Assembly (NCBI GenBank): GCA_019058515.1
Contig: JAHPYY010000218.1
Span: forward strand, 1 to 26,914
Source of the DNA: Promethearchaeota archaeon
GTDB lineage: Archaea > Asgardarchaeota > Lokiarchaeia > Sigynarchaeales > SOKP01
DNA length: 26,914 nt
Direction: 5' to 3'
The notes under the pieces were generated by a model, which was given only the letters and a program-made list of their open reading frames with translations, ran no database searches and was not told the origin of the DNA. Each line of letters begins with the position of its first letter. The first letter of the stretch is position 1. Both the position numbers and the translations under genes were made by a program. Shown here in pieces: positions 16,135-24,243 of the stretch.

Positions 16135-17067
16135 TCAATACTTTCCAAGTAAGAACAACATTGCGCTTTTTTGAGCGTGAAGTCGGTTCTCAGCTTGATC
16201 GAACACGACTGAATGCTCTCCATCAATAACTTCAGCCGTTTGTTCGTATCCGCGTATAGCTGGCAAGCAATTCATAAAAATTACGTCGGATTTCGCTGAG
16301 TTTAAAATATCATGGGTCACTTGATATGGAAAAAATTTCTTTTTTCTTTCTGCTTCTTGGTCAGAGGGAATACCATACGACATCCAAGAATCCGTATATA
16401 TTATGTCCGAATCCTTTGCGGCTTCAATTGCGTTATGTACTACTCGAACCTTTGCTTGTGTAGTTTCAGATAACTTCTTAACTTCGCTTATTACCGAATC
16501 CTCTGGACTATAATTTTTTCCTTCGGGACAGGCTACATCCAGTTCTAAACCAAGCATCGCGCACATTCTCATTAAGTCGTAGGTGACATTGTTATATCCG
16601 TCGCCAAAGTAGGACATCTTCAAGTTATCTAGCCTTCCCTTCTTTTCTTTAATAGTTAAGAAATCTGCTAGAATTTGACAGGGGTGGGCGTAATCGTCCA
16701 GCATATTAATCACAGGTACGGTTGCATGTTCTGCGAGATCCCATAAATCCTGTCTCTTGAAAAGCCTTGCCGAGATCAAATCCACATATCGCGAAGCTAC
16801 TTTAGCAGTGTCGCTAATTGTTTCCTTCTTTCCTAACGGAGATTCTTTTACACTATAGAAGATTGCATGCCCTCCCATTTGGAACATTCCCGTTTCGAAC
16901 GATACCCTTGTTCTTAACGAAGGTTTTTCAAAAATCATAAGAAGGGTCTTCTTATATAGTGAATCGTAATAATTCTGGGGATTCTGTTTGATATCTTCAG
17001 CCTTCTTAATAATTAATTCGCATTCCTCTTTAGTTAAATCCGATATTTTTAATAAGTTTCTTAACAT
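16135..17067 (-). CDS. argF: Ornithine-type carbamoyltransferase with atypical substrate motifs
   Basis: A 310-aa aspartate/ornithine carbamoyltransferase-fold enzyme. The carbamoyl-phosphate loop is SLRTR (50-54), where most OTCs have STRTR. HPCQ (128-131) is canonical, and GDGYNNV (156-162) is close to the GDGNNV of OTC. The ornithine loop, normally S-M-G, reads TDSWMSYG (225-232), and the usual HCLP is NCLP (266-269) with the catalytic Cys267 kept. The C-terminal AENRLHAQK is canonical. Beside carbamate kinase it probably runs in the catabolic direction (citrulline plus phosphate to ornithine and carbamoyl phosphate). The altered SMG and HCLP positions leave open another amine, such as an N-modified ornithine or a diamine. 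A TATA-like box about 20 nt upstream suggests its own leaderless promoter. Confidence 0.9.
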   Translation of the reverse strand: MLRNLLKISDLTKEECELIIKKAEDIKQNPQNYYDSLYKKTLLMIFEKPSLRTRVSFETGMFQMGGHAIFYSVKESPLGKKETISDTAKVASRYVDLISARLFKRQDLWDLAEHATVPVINMLDDYAHPCQILADFLTIKEKKGRLDNLKMSYFGDGYNNVTYDLMRMCAMLGLELDVACPEGKNYSPEDSVISEVKKLSETTQAKVRVVHNAIEAAKDSDIIYTDSWMSYGIPSDQEAERKKKFFPYQVTHDILNSAKSDVIFMNCLPAIRGYEQTAEVIDGEHSVVFDQAENRLHAQKSAMLFLLGKY

Positions 17068-17081
17068 AATTATTTACAATT

Positions 17082-17091
17082 CTTATATTTC
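17082..17091 (-). promoter_or_regulatory. TATA-like box for the carbamoyltransferase gene
   Basis: GAAATATAAG on the minus strand, centred about 20 nt before the ATG at 17067. This is compatible with a leaderless transcript, so transcription could restart inside the array. Confidence 0.4.
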
Positions 17092-17139
17092 TAATTTAAA
17101 CTTAAGGTTCAAACGCATTAATTATTTACAGTAAAAAAA

Positions 17140-18306
17140 CTATTTGAGTTTTTCTTGAGATCGAAAGTCTCGATATAGAGAAAAGTCTTCTAGAATTTCC
17201 TTGTCGTCGTTGATCAATTTGTCAATAATCACCCGATGGACGAGTTCTCCTACGCCAGGACCTAGCATAAATCCTTGACCGCACATCCCAATAGCATTAA
17301 TATAACCTTCGCACTCGTTTACTTTCCCAATAATTGGATTTCCATCGGGAGTCATAGGATATAATCCACGCCAAGTTCGCCTTACTTTAATATTTCTTAA
17401 ACGTGACATGATTGATACCATCCTTTTCGCGATTTGAGGCAAAAAAGAGCTCGTTTCTCTGCGATCCGTGCCCACCATACTTGGATCGGGAGTTAAACAA
17501 AACATTATTCGTCCCTGTCGATTCTGGTAGAAATAAAAATTCTGTGAATTACCAAACACAGGATCTTTTGAGGGACGAAGATCTATTACCATAGTAGAAA
17601 AAAACCTCTTAACGGGTTCAGTGATTCCTGCTTCGTGGGATTCTGGTACGATGGGTAAGTCTATATCGATCATTTGCCCCACTTCTCTTGCATTCCCGCC
17701 CGCTGCATTAACTACAAATTGAGAAGAGTACTTGCCTTTAGTGGTTTTCACACCGGTGATCTTAGCGTGATCCTTTAGGATATCGATTACATCTTCTTTA
17801 AATTTATACTCAGCTCCGTCGTTTTTTGATTGACGGAAAAAAGCGTGTATAGACAGTAATGGAGACGCATTCCCATCATCGGGGCTATATAACCCTCCTC
17901 TCAATCCCCTTTCGTTAATACCGGGAATAATTTCCTTTATTTTTGCTGGATCAACAAAATCCGTATTTAAACCATAGTTTTGGTGAAATTTTACGGTATC
18001 TTTAAGGGTATTTTCATCTTCCTCAGTATACGCTAAAAAGGTGTATCCTCCTCTTTCCCACCATATATCATCACCATATTTTTCTTGCCAGTTAGCAAAC
18101 GCATCTATCGACCTTTGACAAATTCGAATTTTTCCTCTGTGAGTGTGGGTTGTTCTGATACCTCCAAGAGCGTGTTTGTTGTCTCCTTGGGCTACCGACG
18201 GAAGGGAATCAATGACCAATGTTTTTAACCCTTCTTTAGCTATGGTTAGAGCAATTGGAACCCCTACACTGCCCGCTCCAATTACAATTACATCGTACTC
18301 CGTCAT
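17140..18306 (-). CDS. FAD-dependent amine/amino-acid dehydrogenase, catalytic (beta) subunit of DAO family
   Basis: A 388-aa flavoprotein of the D-amino-acid-oxidase/glycine-oxidase fold. The FAD-binding motif VIVIGAGSVGVPIAL lies at 6-20, an acidic ribose contact follows at VIDS (31-34), HALGGIRTTHTH (44-55) lies by the isoalloxazine, and the C-terminal block INAIGMCGQGFMLGPGVGEL closes the FAD site. Its ATG follows the TAA of the 693-aa Fe-S/FAD protein with no intervening base, so the two must be translated together. The pair resembles the catalytic and electron-transfer subunits of dye-linked L-proline dehydrogenase, octopine/nopaline oxidase, HcnBC and heterotetrameric sarcosine oxidase. 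Given its neighbours, proline, ornithine or an N-substituted derivative is the likely substrate (inference). Ends in TAG, followed soon by TAA in frame. Confidence 0.85.
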   Translation of the reverse strand: MTEYDVIVIGAGSVGVPIALTIAKEGLKTLVIDSLPSVAQGDNKHALGGIRTTHTHRGKIRICQRSIDAFANWQEKYGDDIWWERGGYTFLAYTEEDENTLKDTVKFHQNYGLNTDFVDPAKIKEIIPGINERGLRGGLYSPDDGNASPLLSIHAFFRQSKNDGAEYKFKEDVIDILKDHAKITGVKTTKGKYSSQFVVNAAGGNAREVGQMIDIDLPIVPESHEAGITEPVKRFFSTMVIDLRPSKDPVFGNSQNFYFYQNRQGRIMFCLTPDPSMVGTDRRETSSFLPQIAKRMVSIMSRLRNIKVRRTWRGLYPMTPDGNPIIGKVNECEGYINAIGMCGQGFMLGPGVGELVHRVIIDKLINDDKEILEDFSLYRDFRSQEKLK

Positions 18307-20388
18307 TTAAGTATCTTCCTCCTTGGTAAATATGCCTAATGGAACTTCCATAAATAACGGACGTTTCGTGCCTGGTACAATTTGATCAGTCGGCACACCT
18401 TCTTCGCGGAAGATTTTCTCAATTAAAGGTGTACAGGTTTTACCTCCACAGGCTCCCATGCCTACTTTAGTTAACGCTTTTAGCTCGTTAAAGTCCTTCA
18501 CTCCAGATCGTATCCACTTTCGAATTTCTCCTACTGACACGCGCTCGCATCTACAAACAATGGTTTCGTTGTCAGTGTGCGATTTTTGATAGATGTCTAT
18601 AGGTTCGATAACTTTTGTCATATTTAGAGAAACTGCAACAGCTTGTTTCGCAATTTCTAACGGTAACTTAACGGTAATAAGTTGAGTTTTAGGAAATTCC
18701 TTTAGTATGCGCGCTCTATGAATCTCGAATTCGCCTAATTCTTTGTTGTTACTTAAAACAAAAATCTTTTGCCCTTTTTCTAGTTTTTTCTCTTTAAGTT
18801 CAAACGGGAACGTTACAAAGGGATTTTCTGCGTCTTTTCTGTAATCGATTAACACTACAGCTAAACCCGGGCACACAGCGACGCATTTACCACATCCAAT
18901 GCATTCCTTTTCGCCTTTGAAGTATGGTAATTGCGTGATTAATTCATCTACGGTCTTGATTTGTTCTTGATCGCATACGGTAGTACAAGGATTACACGGA
19001 ATTTCTTGGTTACAGTAAAACACAGGATACACTCCTTCCTCTTTAAATTGTATAGGCAAATTAACGGGATGAGGAGGCTTTGCTTTCATAACTTCTGCCA
19101 TTTCTTCGTACTCTGCAAGTTCGTTTAAGTACTCGTAGCCCTCTTCTCGAAGTATCTTTAATGCCTCGATCTTTCCCGTGAAAATTGCCGCTGAAGCTTC
19201 GGCAATTTCTTGAGCGTCTCCTGCAACTCTAACATTGAACTCGAATTCACACGCTTTATGATAGAATTCGTCGACAGGATTTAAGCCCACTGCGATTAGT
19301 ATCGTATCGCAGGTATAAGTTCTCTCGGTACCTGTAATCACATTGAACTCCTCGTCAACTTGTATAATAGTTATAGACTCTACGGACTTATCTCCGTTAG
19401 CAGAAACAATAGTATGACTCGTGTAAATAGGAACACCCAATCTCCTCAACTTATCTTCGTGCACTTTATACCCTCCGCATTGAGGTAGCGCTTCAATTAA
19501 ACCAACCACTTCTATTCCTGCTTGAATTGCGTGATAACCCGCAATTAATCCTACATTACCTCCTCCAACAATAAATACCTTATCTGCTGCTTTAATCAAG
19601 TCGCGATTAACCAATGTCTGAAAAGCTCCAGCACCATATACTCCCGGTAAGGTGTTTCCTGGGAATACAAGCATTTTTTCTCGCGCCCCTGTAGCAATTA
19701 AAAGGTATTTGGGTTTAATCATTACGTATTCCTTGCTGTTTTTTGCGATCCCCACTAAACCATCACTAAATACCGCTAAGCAGACGGAATTTAACCATAT
19801 CTCAATATTAGGGAGAGCGCTGACAGACTCTCCTAAAATTTTAGCAATAGTTATACCTCGTTGTCCCGCATACACATCTTTTTGCGAGCCAAAAAATTTG
19901 TGTGTTTGAAGAACCAACTTGCCTCCGAGCTCCGCTTTATCATCTACTACTATTACATTAAGGTGCGATGCAACTTCTCCTAATAATCTTGTAGCAGAGA
20001 GTCCCGCTGGACCAGCGCCACAGACTAGTACATCAGTGTTGATAATTTTAGGGTTCCCAACGGACACAGCCTCATCGTTAGTCAACAACTCTGGTAATCC
20101 ATCGCAGCTTTTTATTATCATTCCCTCTTTAAGAGGAGTAATGCATGCTTTTACCGTAACACCGTTAACTATAATGTTACACTGCGCGCATTGGCCGTTC
20201 GCACAGAATATTCCTTGAGGACTGTTATCCTTTTCATGATGTCCAAAAATCTTAATTCCGTTAAGAAATAAGTTTGAAGAAATTGTTATTCCCTCTAACC
20301 CCGTGTAGGTTCTGCCATTAAAAGTAAATTCTATTTGAGTTTGAGTGGGAGGTTCTAATATGGGGTGTTCTTTTATTAGATTGTTCAT
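18307..20388 (-). CDS. Multi-cluster Fe-S/FAD/NAD oxidoreductase, electron-transfer (alpha) subunit
   Basis: A 693-aa protein combining several redox modules. Residues 20-100 form a plant-type [2Fe-2S] domain with Cys62, 67, 70 and 82. Residues 118-410 form a two-dinucleotide-domain flavoprotein with GAGPAGL (124-130) for FAD and GGGNVG (275-280) for NAD(P). Residues 455-510 are an inserted ferredoxin-like part with eight Cys (459, 465, 468, 472 and 496, 499, 502, 506), enough for two [4Fe-4S] clusters. Residues 610-660 are a BFD-type [2Fe-2S] domain with Cys612, 614, 647 and 652. HcnA/HcnB- or SoxA-like subunits usually lack the ferredoxin insert, which suggests that ferredoxin or NAD, rather than oxygen, takes the electrons. 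It abuts the beta subunit gene directly. Confidence 0.88.
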   Translation of the reverse strand: MNNLIKEHPILEPPTQTQIEFTFNGRTYTGLEGITISSNLFLNGIKIFGHHEKDNSPQGIFCANGQCAQCNIIVNGVTVKACITPLKEGMIIKSCDGLPELLTNDEAVSVGNPKIINTDVLVCGAGPAGLSATRLLGEVASHLNVIVVDDKAELGGKLVLQTHKFFGSQKDVYAGQRGITIAKILGESVSALPNIEIWLNSVCLAVFSDGLVGIAKNSKEYVMIKPKYLLIATGAREKMLVFPGNTLPGVYGAGAFQTLVNRDLIKAADKVFIVGGGNVGLIAGYHAIQAGIEVVGLIEALPQCGGYKVHEDKLRRLGVPIYTSHTIVSANGDKSVESITIIQVDEEFNVITGTERTYTCDTILIAVGLNPVDEFYHKACEFEFNVRVAGDAQEIAEASAAIFTGKIEALKILREEGYEYLNELAEYEEMAEVMKAKPPHPVNLPIQFKEEGVYPVFYCNQEIPCNPCTTVCDQEQIKTVDELITQLPYFKGEKECIGCGKCVAVCPGLAVVLIDYRKDAENPFVTFPFELKEKKLEKGQKIFVLSNNKELGEFEIHRARILKEFPKTQLITVKLPLEIAKQAVAVSLNMTKVIEPIDIYQKSHTDNETIVCRCERVSVGEIRKWIRSGVKDFNELKALTKVGMGACGGKTCTPLIEKIFREEGVPTDQIVPGTKRPLFMEVPLGIFTKEEDT

Positions 20389-20405
20389 ATTACAACTTTT
20401 AATTA

Positions 20406-20418
20406 TAATATATAATAG
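20406..20418 (-). promoter_or_regulatory. TATA-like box for the FAD/Fe-S dehydrogenase operon
   Basis: An alternating A/T element (TAATATATAATAG on the plus strand) centred about 24 nt before the ATG at 20388. It fits a leaderless promoter in the 65-nt gap behind the aldehyde oxidoreductase gene. Confidence 0.45.
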
Positions 20419-20453
20419 TTAAAAAATTCCTTTAAGAATTATACATCTTGGTC

Positions 20454-22634
20454 CTATTGTAATGGTTCGATGATTTTTAAGATATCTGGGAAATCGATAC
20501 CTATTTTCTTTATTTTTTCAATGGTTGGAACTCCGTTATGATTCCACCCTCGCTCTTTGTAAGTAGCGTCTTGAAGTTTCACATACTGCTCTTCTCGATG
20601 TTTCCTAAGTATTGCTATTCTTTCTTCAACGGGTTTGCTTTCTATATCAATCCCTAATTCTTTAAGTTGAGAATCGTACCTCTCCTGTCTGCTTCGATAC
20701 TCCAACGGCGTAACTGGGCCCATGGCTCTATACGGAAAATTTGAATCGTGTTCTCTTAAACCTTTACCTTGTCTAATGTTAAATATTCTTTGGAAGTTGT
20801 ATACTCGTTCCGACATGCTAATGAGATCATTTACGGTCGATTCCCTTCCCGTTACGAAGGAAAAGTACTTAGCGTAAAATTTTGTGTGTTTTGGAATCGT
20901 AGCTCTTATTAATTCTCCTGTCTCGGGATCTTTAATAGGATTATCCGTATTATCTGGAGGAATTATGTCGTTCCAAGGGAGTTTACACAATCCCGCCAAT
21001 CCAAACCAAGTACGCCACAAGGGAAACCAACGCAACGCTTTCGCCTTGTCTTCAAAAGAGGGCATAGTATTTCTTATCATGTCTTCGAATATTAACCACG
21101 CTTCATCGTGTTGAGGACCTTTGTTGGTAAATCCGTATCCTCCTTGTTGTGCAAGCGATTCTTTGGTGATATACTCCGAAAACTCTAAACCTTTATGTTC
21201 CATTCCAATATCTTGTACGAATTGTGGGTCTGCTCCATATTTTTCAACAAACATTTGTTTCATCTTGCGAATTCCTTGGCCCACGATGACACCAAACCCT
21301 TCTCCTTTAGCCATTTGGTGGATTAAATCCACACTAGCTTCTGCGTTCCCGAATTTTAGTTCTAATCCTCCCGTTATTTCCTTGTTGAGAACCCCTTCTT
21401 CATAACACTCCATAACAAACGCAATTCCCGTCCCCACCGAGATGGTGTCCAATCCATAGGTGTCGCAATAGAAATTTGTTTCAAGTACCCATTTTGGATC
21501 CCAAACACCCCAGTTTGAACCACATCCCGCAATAGTTTCGTATTCTGGCCCGTCCACAATAACACTTTCTTCTTTTAACGGACCTGTTAGCACTTTATGC
21601 CCCTCTGAGTAATGTGAGCAACTAACAGTACACCCAATCCAACATCCATCGGCTCCTTCTTTTCCCGAATAAATCTGTTTCCAAACATCCCGCTTGTAAG
21701 GTATGTTTTTATCAGAAATTTCTTTATGAGACCCAAAGCGGAAATTTTCAGTTGGTAATAGGTCTGTAACATTCATTATATCCGGAAGATGACCCGTACC
21801 TACCCTCCTCATTTCGTTCTGTTGGGGATCAAATTGAATTACTTCTTTTGTGTGAGTAATACCCACCTCTCTAGCTTTCTCTAAATCTGAGGGGTTATTT
21901 GATTTAATCGTTACTTTCGGAGAACGACACACCAACGCTTTAATATTCTTGTTTGCGAAAACTGTGCCAGTTCCTCCTCTACCCGCTTGCTTACTGGACG
22001 CCCACTCTCGACCTCGCACATACCAAGAAAAGTTAAGCATTCCCCAGTTTGTGTGCTTTGCTGCTAGTCCCGTACTTACCACAGAGACTTGAGTTTTTTC
22101 AGAATCATCTTGTGCGTATTTTTCCGTTAATTGTTGGGTAAGTTCGTGCGAATATTCTGATAGGTTGCTCGACTCTTCTACTTCTTCTAATTGAATAATT
22201 CCCCGTATTCCATCAATGTACACAATAATTTCTTTGTCTGCTTTTCCCTGGATTTCAATCGCGTCAAACCCTGAAAACTTTAAGTAGGGACCATAGTATC
22301 CCCCTACATTGCTATCGACGATCACTCCGGTTAAAGGCGAAATGGTGGTAACTATAGACTTCCCTGAACCGGGATAAAATATGCTCCCTCCTAACGGACC
22401 TGAGGAAATGCAAATCTCGTTCTCGGGATCGTCCCACTTGACTATTCTATCTTTCGGAAGACTATTCCACATTAACCACAAATCAAATCCTTTGCCTCCA
22501 ATGAACTTCTCCTTCATCTCCTCTGATACAGTTTTAATTTGAATCTCCTTACTCGACAAATTAATGTATAATGTTCGATTCGCGTAGCCTTTCTCAACTT
22601 CGCGAATGTCGTATTTCAGTTCTTTTAGAATCAA
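20454..22634 (-). CDS. aor: Aldehyde:ferredoxin oxidoreductase family protein (tungstopterin)
   Basis: A 726-aa AOR-family enzyme, expected to oxidise aldehydes to acids with ferredoxin, using a tungsten bis-pterin and one [4Fe-4S] cluster. Seen: the N-terminal strand YANRTLYINLSS, GGKGFDLWL (46-54), GGYYGPYLKFSGFDAI (111-126), AGRGGTG (217-223), DTYGLDTISVG (391-401) as a pterin-binding DxxGLD motif, and Cys550 in GLCKLPW as fourth cluster ligand. The first three ligands are Cys331, 335 and 339, spaced C-x3-C-x3-C instead of the usual C-x2-C-x3-C. It is about 100 residues longer than Pyrococcus AOR, partly through a long C-terminal tail. Start is TTG (22634) with a GGAG-like sequence upstream; an in-frame TGA just before it excludes a longer form. 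Substrate unknown; glutamate semialdehyde or acetaldehyde fit the neighbourhood. Ends in TAG. Confidence 0.9.
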   Translation of the reverse strand: MILKELKYDIREVEKGYANRTLYINLSSKEIQIKTVSEEMKEKFIGGKGFDLWLMWNSLPKDRIVKWDDPENEICISSGPLGGSIFYPGSGKSIVTTISPLTGVIVDSNVGGYYGPYLKFSGFDAIEIQGKADKEIIVYIDGIRGIIQLEEVEESSNLSEYSHELTQQLTEKYAQDDSEKTQVSVVSTGLAAKHTNWGMLNFSWYVRGREWASSKQAGRGGTGTVFANKNIKALVCRSPKVTIKSNNPSDLEKAREVGITHTKEVIQFDPQQNEMRRVGTGHLPDIMNVTDLLPTENFRFGSHKEISDKNIPYKRDVWKQIYSGKEGADGCWIGCTVSCSHYSEGHKVLTGPLKEESVIVDGPEYETIAGCGSNWGVWDPKWVLETNFYCDTYGLDTISVGTGIAFVMECYEEGVLNKEITGGLELKFGNAEASVDLIHQMAKGEGFGVIVGQGIRKMKQMFVEKYGADPQFVQDIGMEHKGLEFSEYITKESLAQQGGYGFTNKGPQHDEAWLIFEDMIRNTMPSFEDKAKALRWFPLWRTWFGLAGLCKLPWNDIIPPDNTDNPIKDPETGELIRATIPKHTKFYAKYFSFVTGRESTVNDLISMSERVYNFQRIFNIRQGKGLREHDSNFPYRAMGPVTPLEYRSRQERYDSQLKELGIDIESKPVEERIAILRKHREEQYVKLQDATYKERGWNHNGVPTIEKIKKIGIDFPDILKIIEPLQ

Positions 22635-22917
22635 ATTATTTCACTCCGCCAAGTTATAGTACAATAAAGGAATATAATAATTAAAATATGGATGATCAAA
22701 TGAGACCTTAGAATTAAATATTATTTTAATTAATTGAAAGATTTTGTCTTTTCTGCTCTTTTATAATAAATACAGTAGCAGTTTTTAAAATCTTAAATGG
22801 AAATTTCCTAGCAATTTTCTAAACAGTCGACTGAAATAAACCAAAAAGCTAAATTTTTTCTAATCGGAGTTGTTCATCACTTTCGACTAATAATATATAA
22901 ATAACAGTTTCAAGGGA
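22635..22917. promoter_or_regulatory. Divergent intergenic region, AOR / membrane protein, with palindromes and a TATA box
   Basis: About 280 non-coding bases. TATATAAAT (22894-22902) lies about 20 nt before the ATG at 22918 and is a likely promoter for the membrane-protein gene. Two perfect 10-bp palindromes, GGAAATTTCC (22799-22808) and CAGTCGACTG (22824-22833), sit centrally with 15 bases between them and could be operator sites. A minus-strand GGAG-like sequence precedes the AOR TTG start. Confidence 0.4.
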
Positions 22918-23462
22918 ATGCTAGTAAGGTTCTTTCAAATTTACATCATTCAAGGTTTGCTATTTGTATTATGCGTGGTTTTAGGATATAGAACATTAAA
23001 GCGAAATCGCAATCGTTTAAACCTTGTATTTGCTGGATTTTACATATGTATTGCCATTGGGTTGTTTCTTAATTTCGTATATGCTCCCCTTCAAATGCCA
23101 GGATTACAGGTGGTTGTTCTATTTTTGAATTTCTTAACGAACTATTTTCTCACATTAGGAGCTATTTTCTTCGTGATTTTTGAACTGATTTTAATAAAAT
23201 CAGAGAAATCGATCACTACAAAGGTTCAGGTACTTATATTGGTAATATATGGACTTGTGTTATTTATAATGATACTATTTCTATCCTTTGGAGGACCTTT
23301 TTCATAATTGGCGTGATTTTTCTTTACATTTTTATGTATGGCACTTTTACTGCAAACTATTTGGATATAGACACATTTAGAACCGTGTGGTCTTTAATAG
23401 GATTGATCTTAGTAGTCTCAGGGGTAGTTTTGATTTATTTTGGCGTAGGAAGGCAAATTTAA
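22918..23462 (+). CDS. Multi-spanning membrane protein, apparently frameshifted at a T run
   Basis: Small polytopic membrane protein of unknown function. The first frame (22918-23307, 129 aa) has four hydrophobic helices and stops at TAA just after a five-T run (23298-23302). If that run had six T, the frame would read on through GVIFLYIFMYG, then TFRTVWSLIGL and two more hydrophobic helices to YFGVGRQI and a TAA at 23460-23462, about 181 aa in all. The continuous hydrophobic pattern across the junction and the natural end argue that this is one gene with a missing T, by sequencing error or real mutation. The tail has the look of small membrane proteins common in Lokiarchaeal genomes (from memory), and some of those seem to have a longer middle loop. 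Confidence 0.65.
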
Positions 23463-23621
23463 AATTCTAGTTTTCAAGATACTAGTCTATCCATTTGCTT
23501 TAGCCAAAATTATCAAATTTTGGACTATGGAATTTTAATAAACTAATGTCTTATCTTAAAACTATGATTAAATTAAATGTAAATCTTTTAAAAATCAACC
23601 TTAAATATGATAGATTCAAAA

Positions 23622-23660
23622 AGGACTCCTTTAAGGGAGATATGTTAAAAGAGGTGTCCT
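23622..23660 (+). repeat. Inverted repeat upstream of membrane gene, possible operator or hairpin
   Basis: Arm 23622-23630 (AGGACTCCT) pairs with 23652-23660 (AGGTGTCCT) at eight of nine positions, and weaker A/T pairing continues inward. A TATA-like TTAAATATGA (23601-23610) lies just before it, placing the dyad across the expected transcription start, where a repressor would act. Confidence 0.5.
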
Positions 23661-23672
23661 AAAATACCTGCC

Positions 23673-24185
23673 TTGGCTCATCTTGGAATAGGACTAGTCA
23701 CCAAGCGAGTTGCTCCTCAAATTCCCCTCTGGATTCTATTAATATGCTCCATGGTACTTGACTTGTTGACTGTAGTGTTTTTCACAACCTTATGGCCAAC
23801 ACATGGCTTATTCATGGCTATAATTTGGACGATAATTGCTTTCGTGGTTACAATGCCCCTTACAACTGTTCTCAGATCAAGGAAAAATAACGAGGAACTA
23901 TCAGTCTCGAGTTTAATTAGTCGTGATACTTTATACACAAGTTTGGTAATAGGACTCGTCGTGTTTAGTCACTGGGTATTAGACTTGATTGGATGGCCTA
24001 TGAAAGTTTTGGATCCTAATAACATTGGAACCCCATTTCTTTTCGACGACGCAGTTAACTTTGGATTTGGTGTATATAGTACCTGGGTCGGAGCGTTGAC
24101 AATGGATATCGGAGTGTTTGTAGCAGGACTCGCATTATATATCTATTACCTGAAAAAAATCAAATCAATTAAAAACTCTGGTTGA
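23673..24185 (+). CDS. Membrane protein, four to five TM helices; start codon doubtful
   Basis: A 170-aa polytopic protein. Hydrophobic helices lie near residues 17-35, 42-64, 88-108 and 140-162, with a conserved-looking SHWVLDLIGWP motif after the third. The TTG at 23673 is the only conventional start near the 5' end of the frame. Three codons further upstream the frame reads ATA-Pro-Ala-Leu-Ala-His-Leu. I recall relatives in Asgard genomes beginning Met-Pro-Ala-Leu-Ala-His-Leu, so ATA at 23664 may stand for ATG. The His/Asp motif in the membrane is reminiscent of membrane-bound metal-dependent hydrolases, but I would not assign an activity. The gene follows an inverted repeat that may control it. 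Confidence 0.75.
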   Translation: MAHLGIGLVTKRVAPQIPLWILLICSMVLDLLTVVFFTTLWPTHGLFMAIIWTIIAFVVTMPLTTVLRSRKNNEELSVSSLISRDTLYTSLVIGLVVFSHWVLDLIGWPMKVLDPNNIGTPFLFDDAVNFGFGVYSTWVGALTMDIGVFVAGLALYIYYLKKIKSIKNSG

Positions 24186-24243
24186 AACTAGCCAACAATG
24201 TATATTAATTTCACATTTTTTATAAAAAATTAAGTGAAACTTT

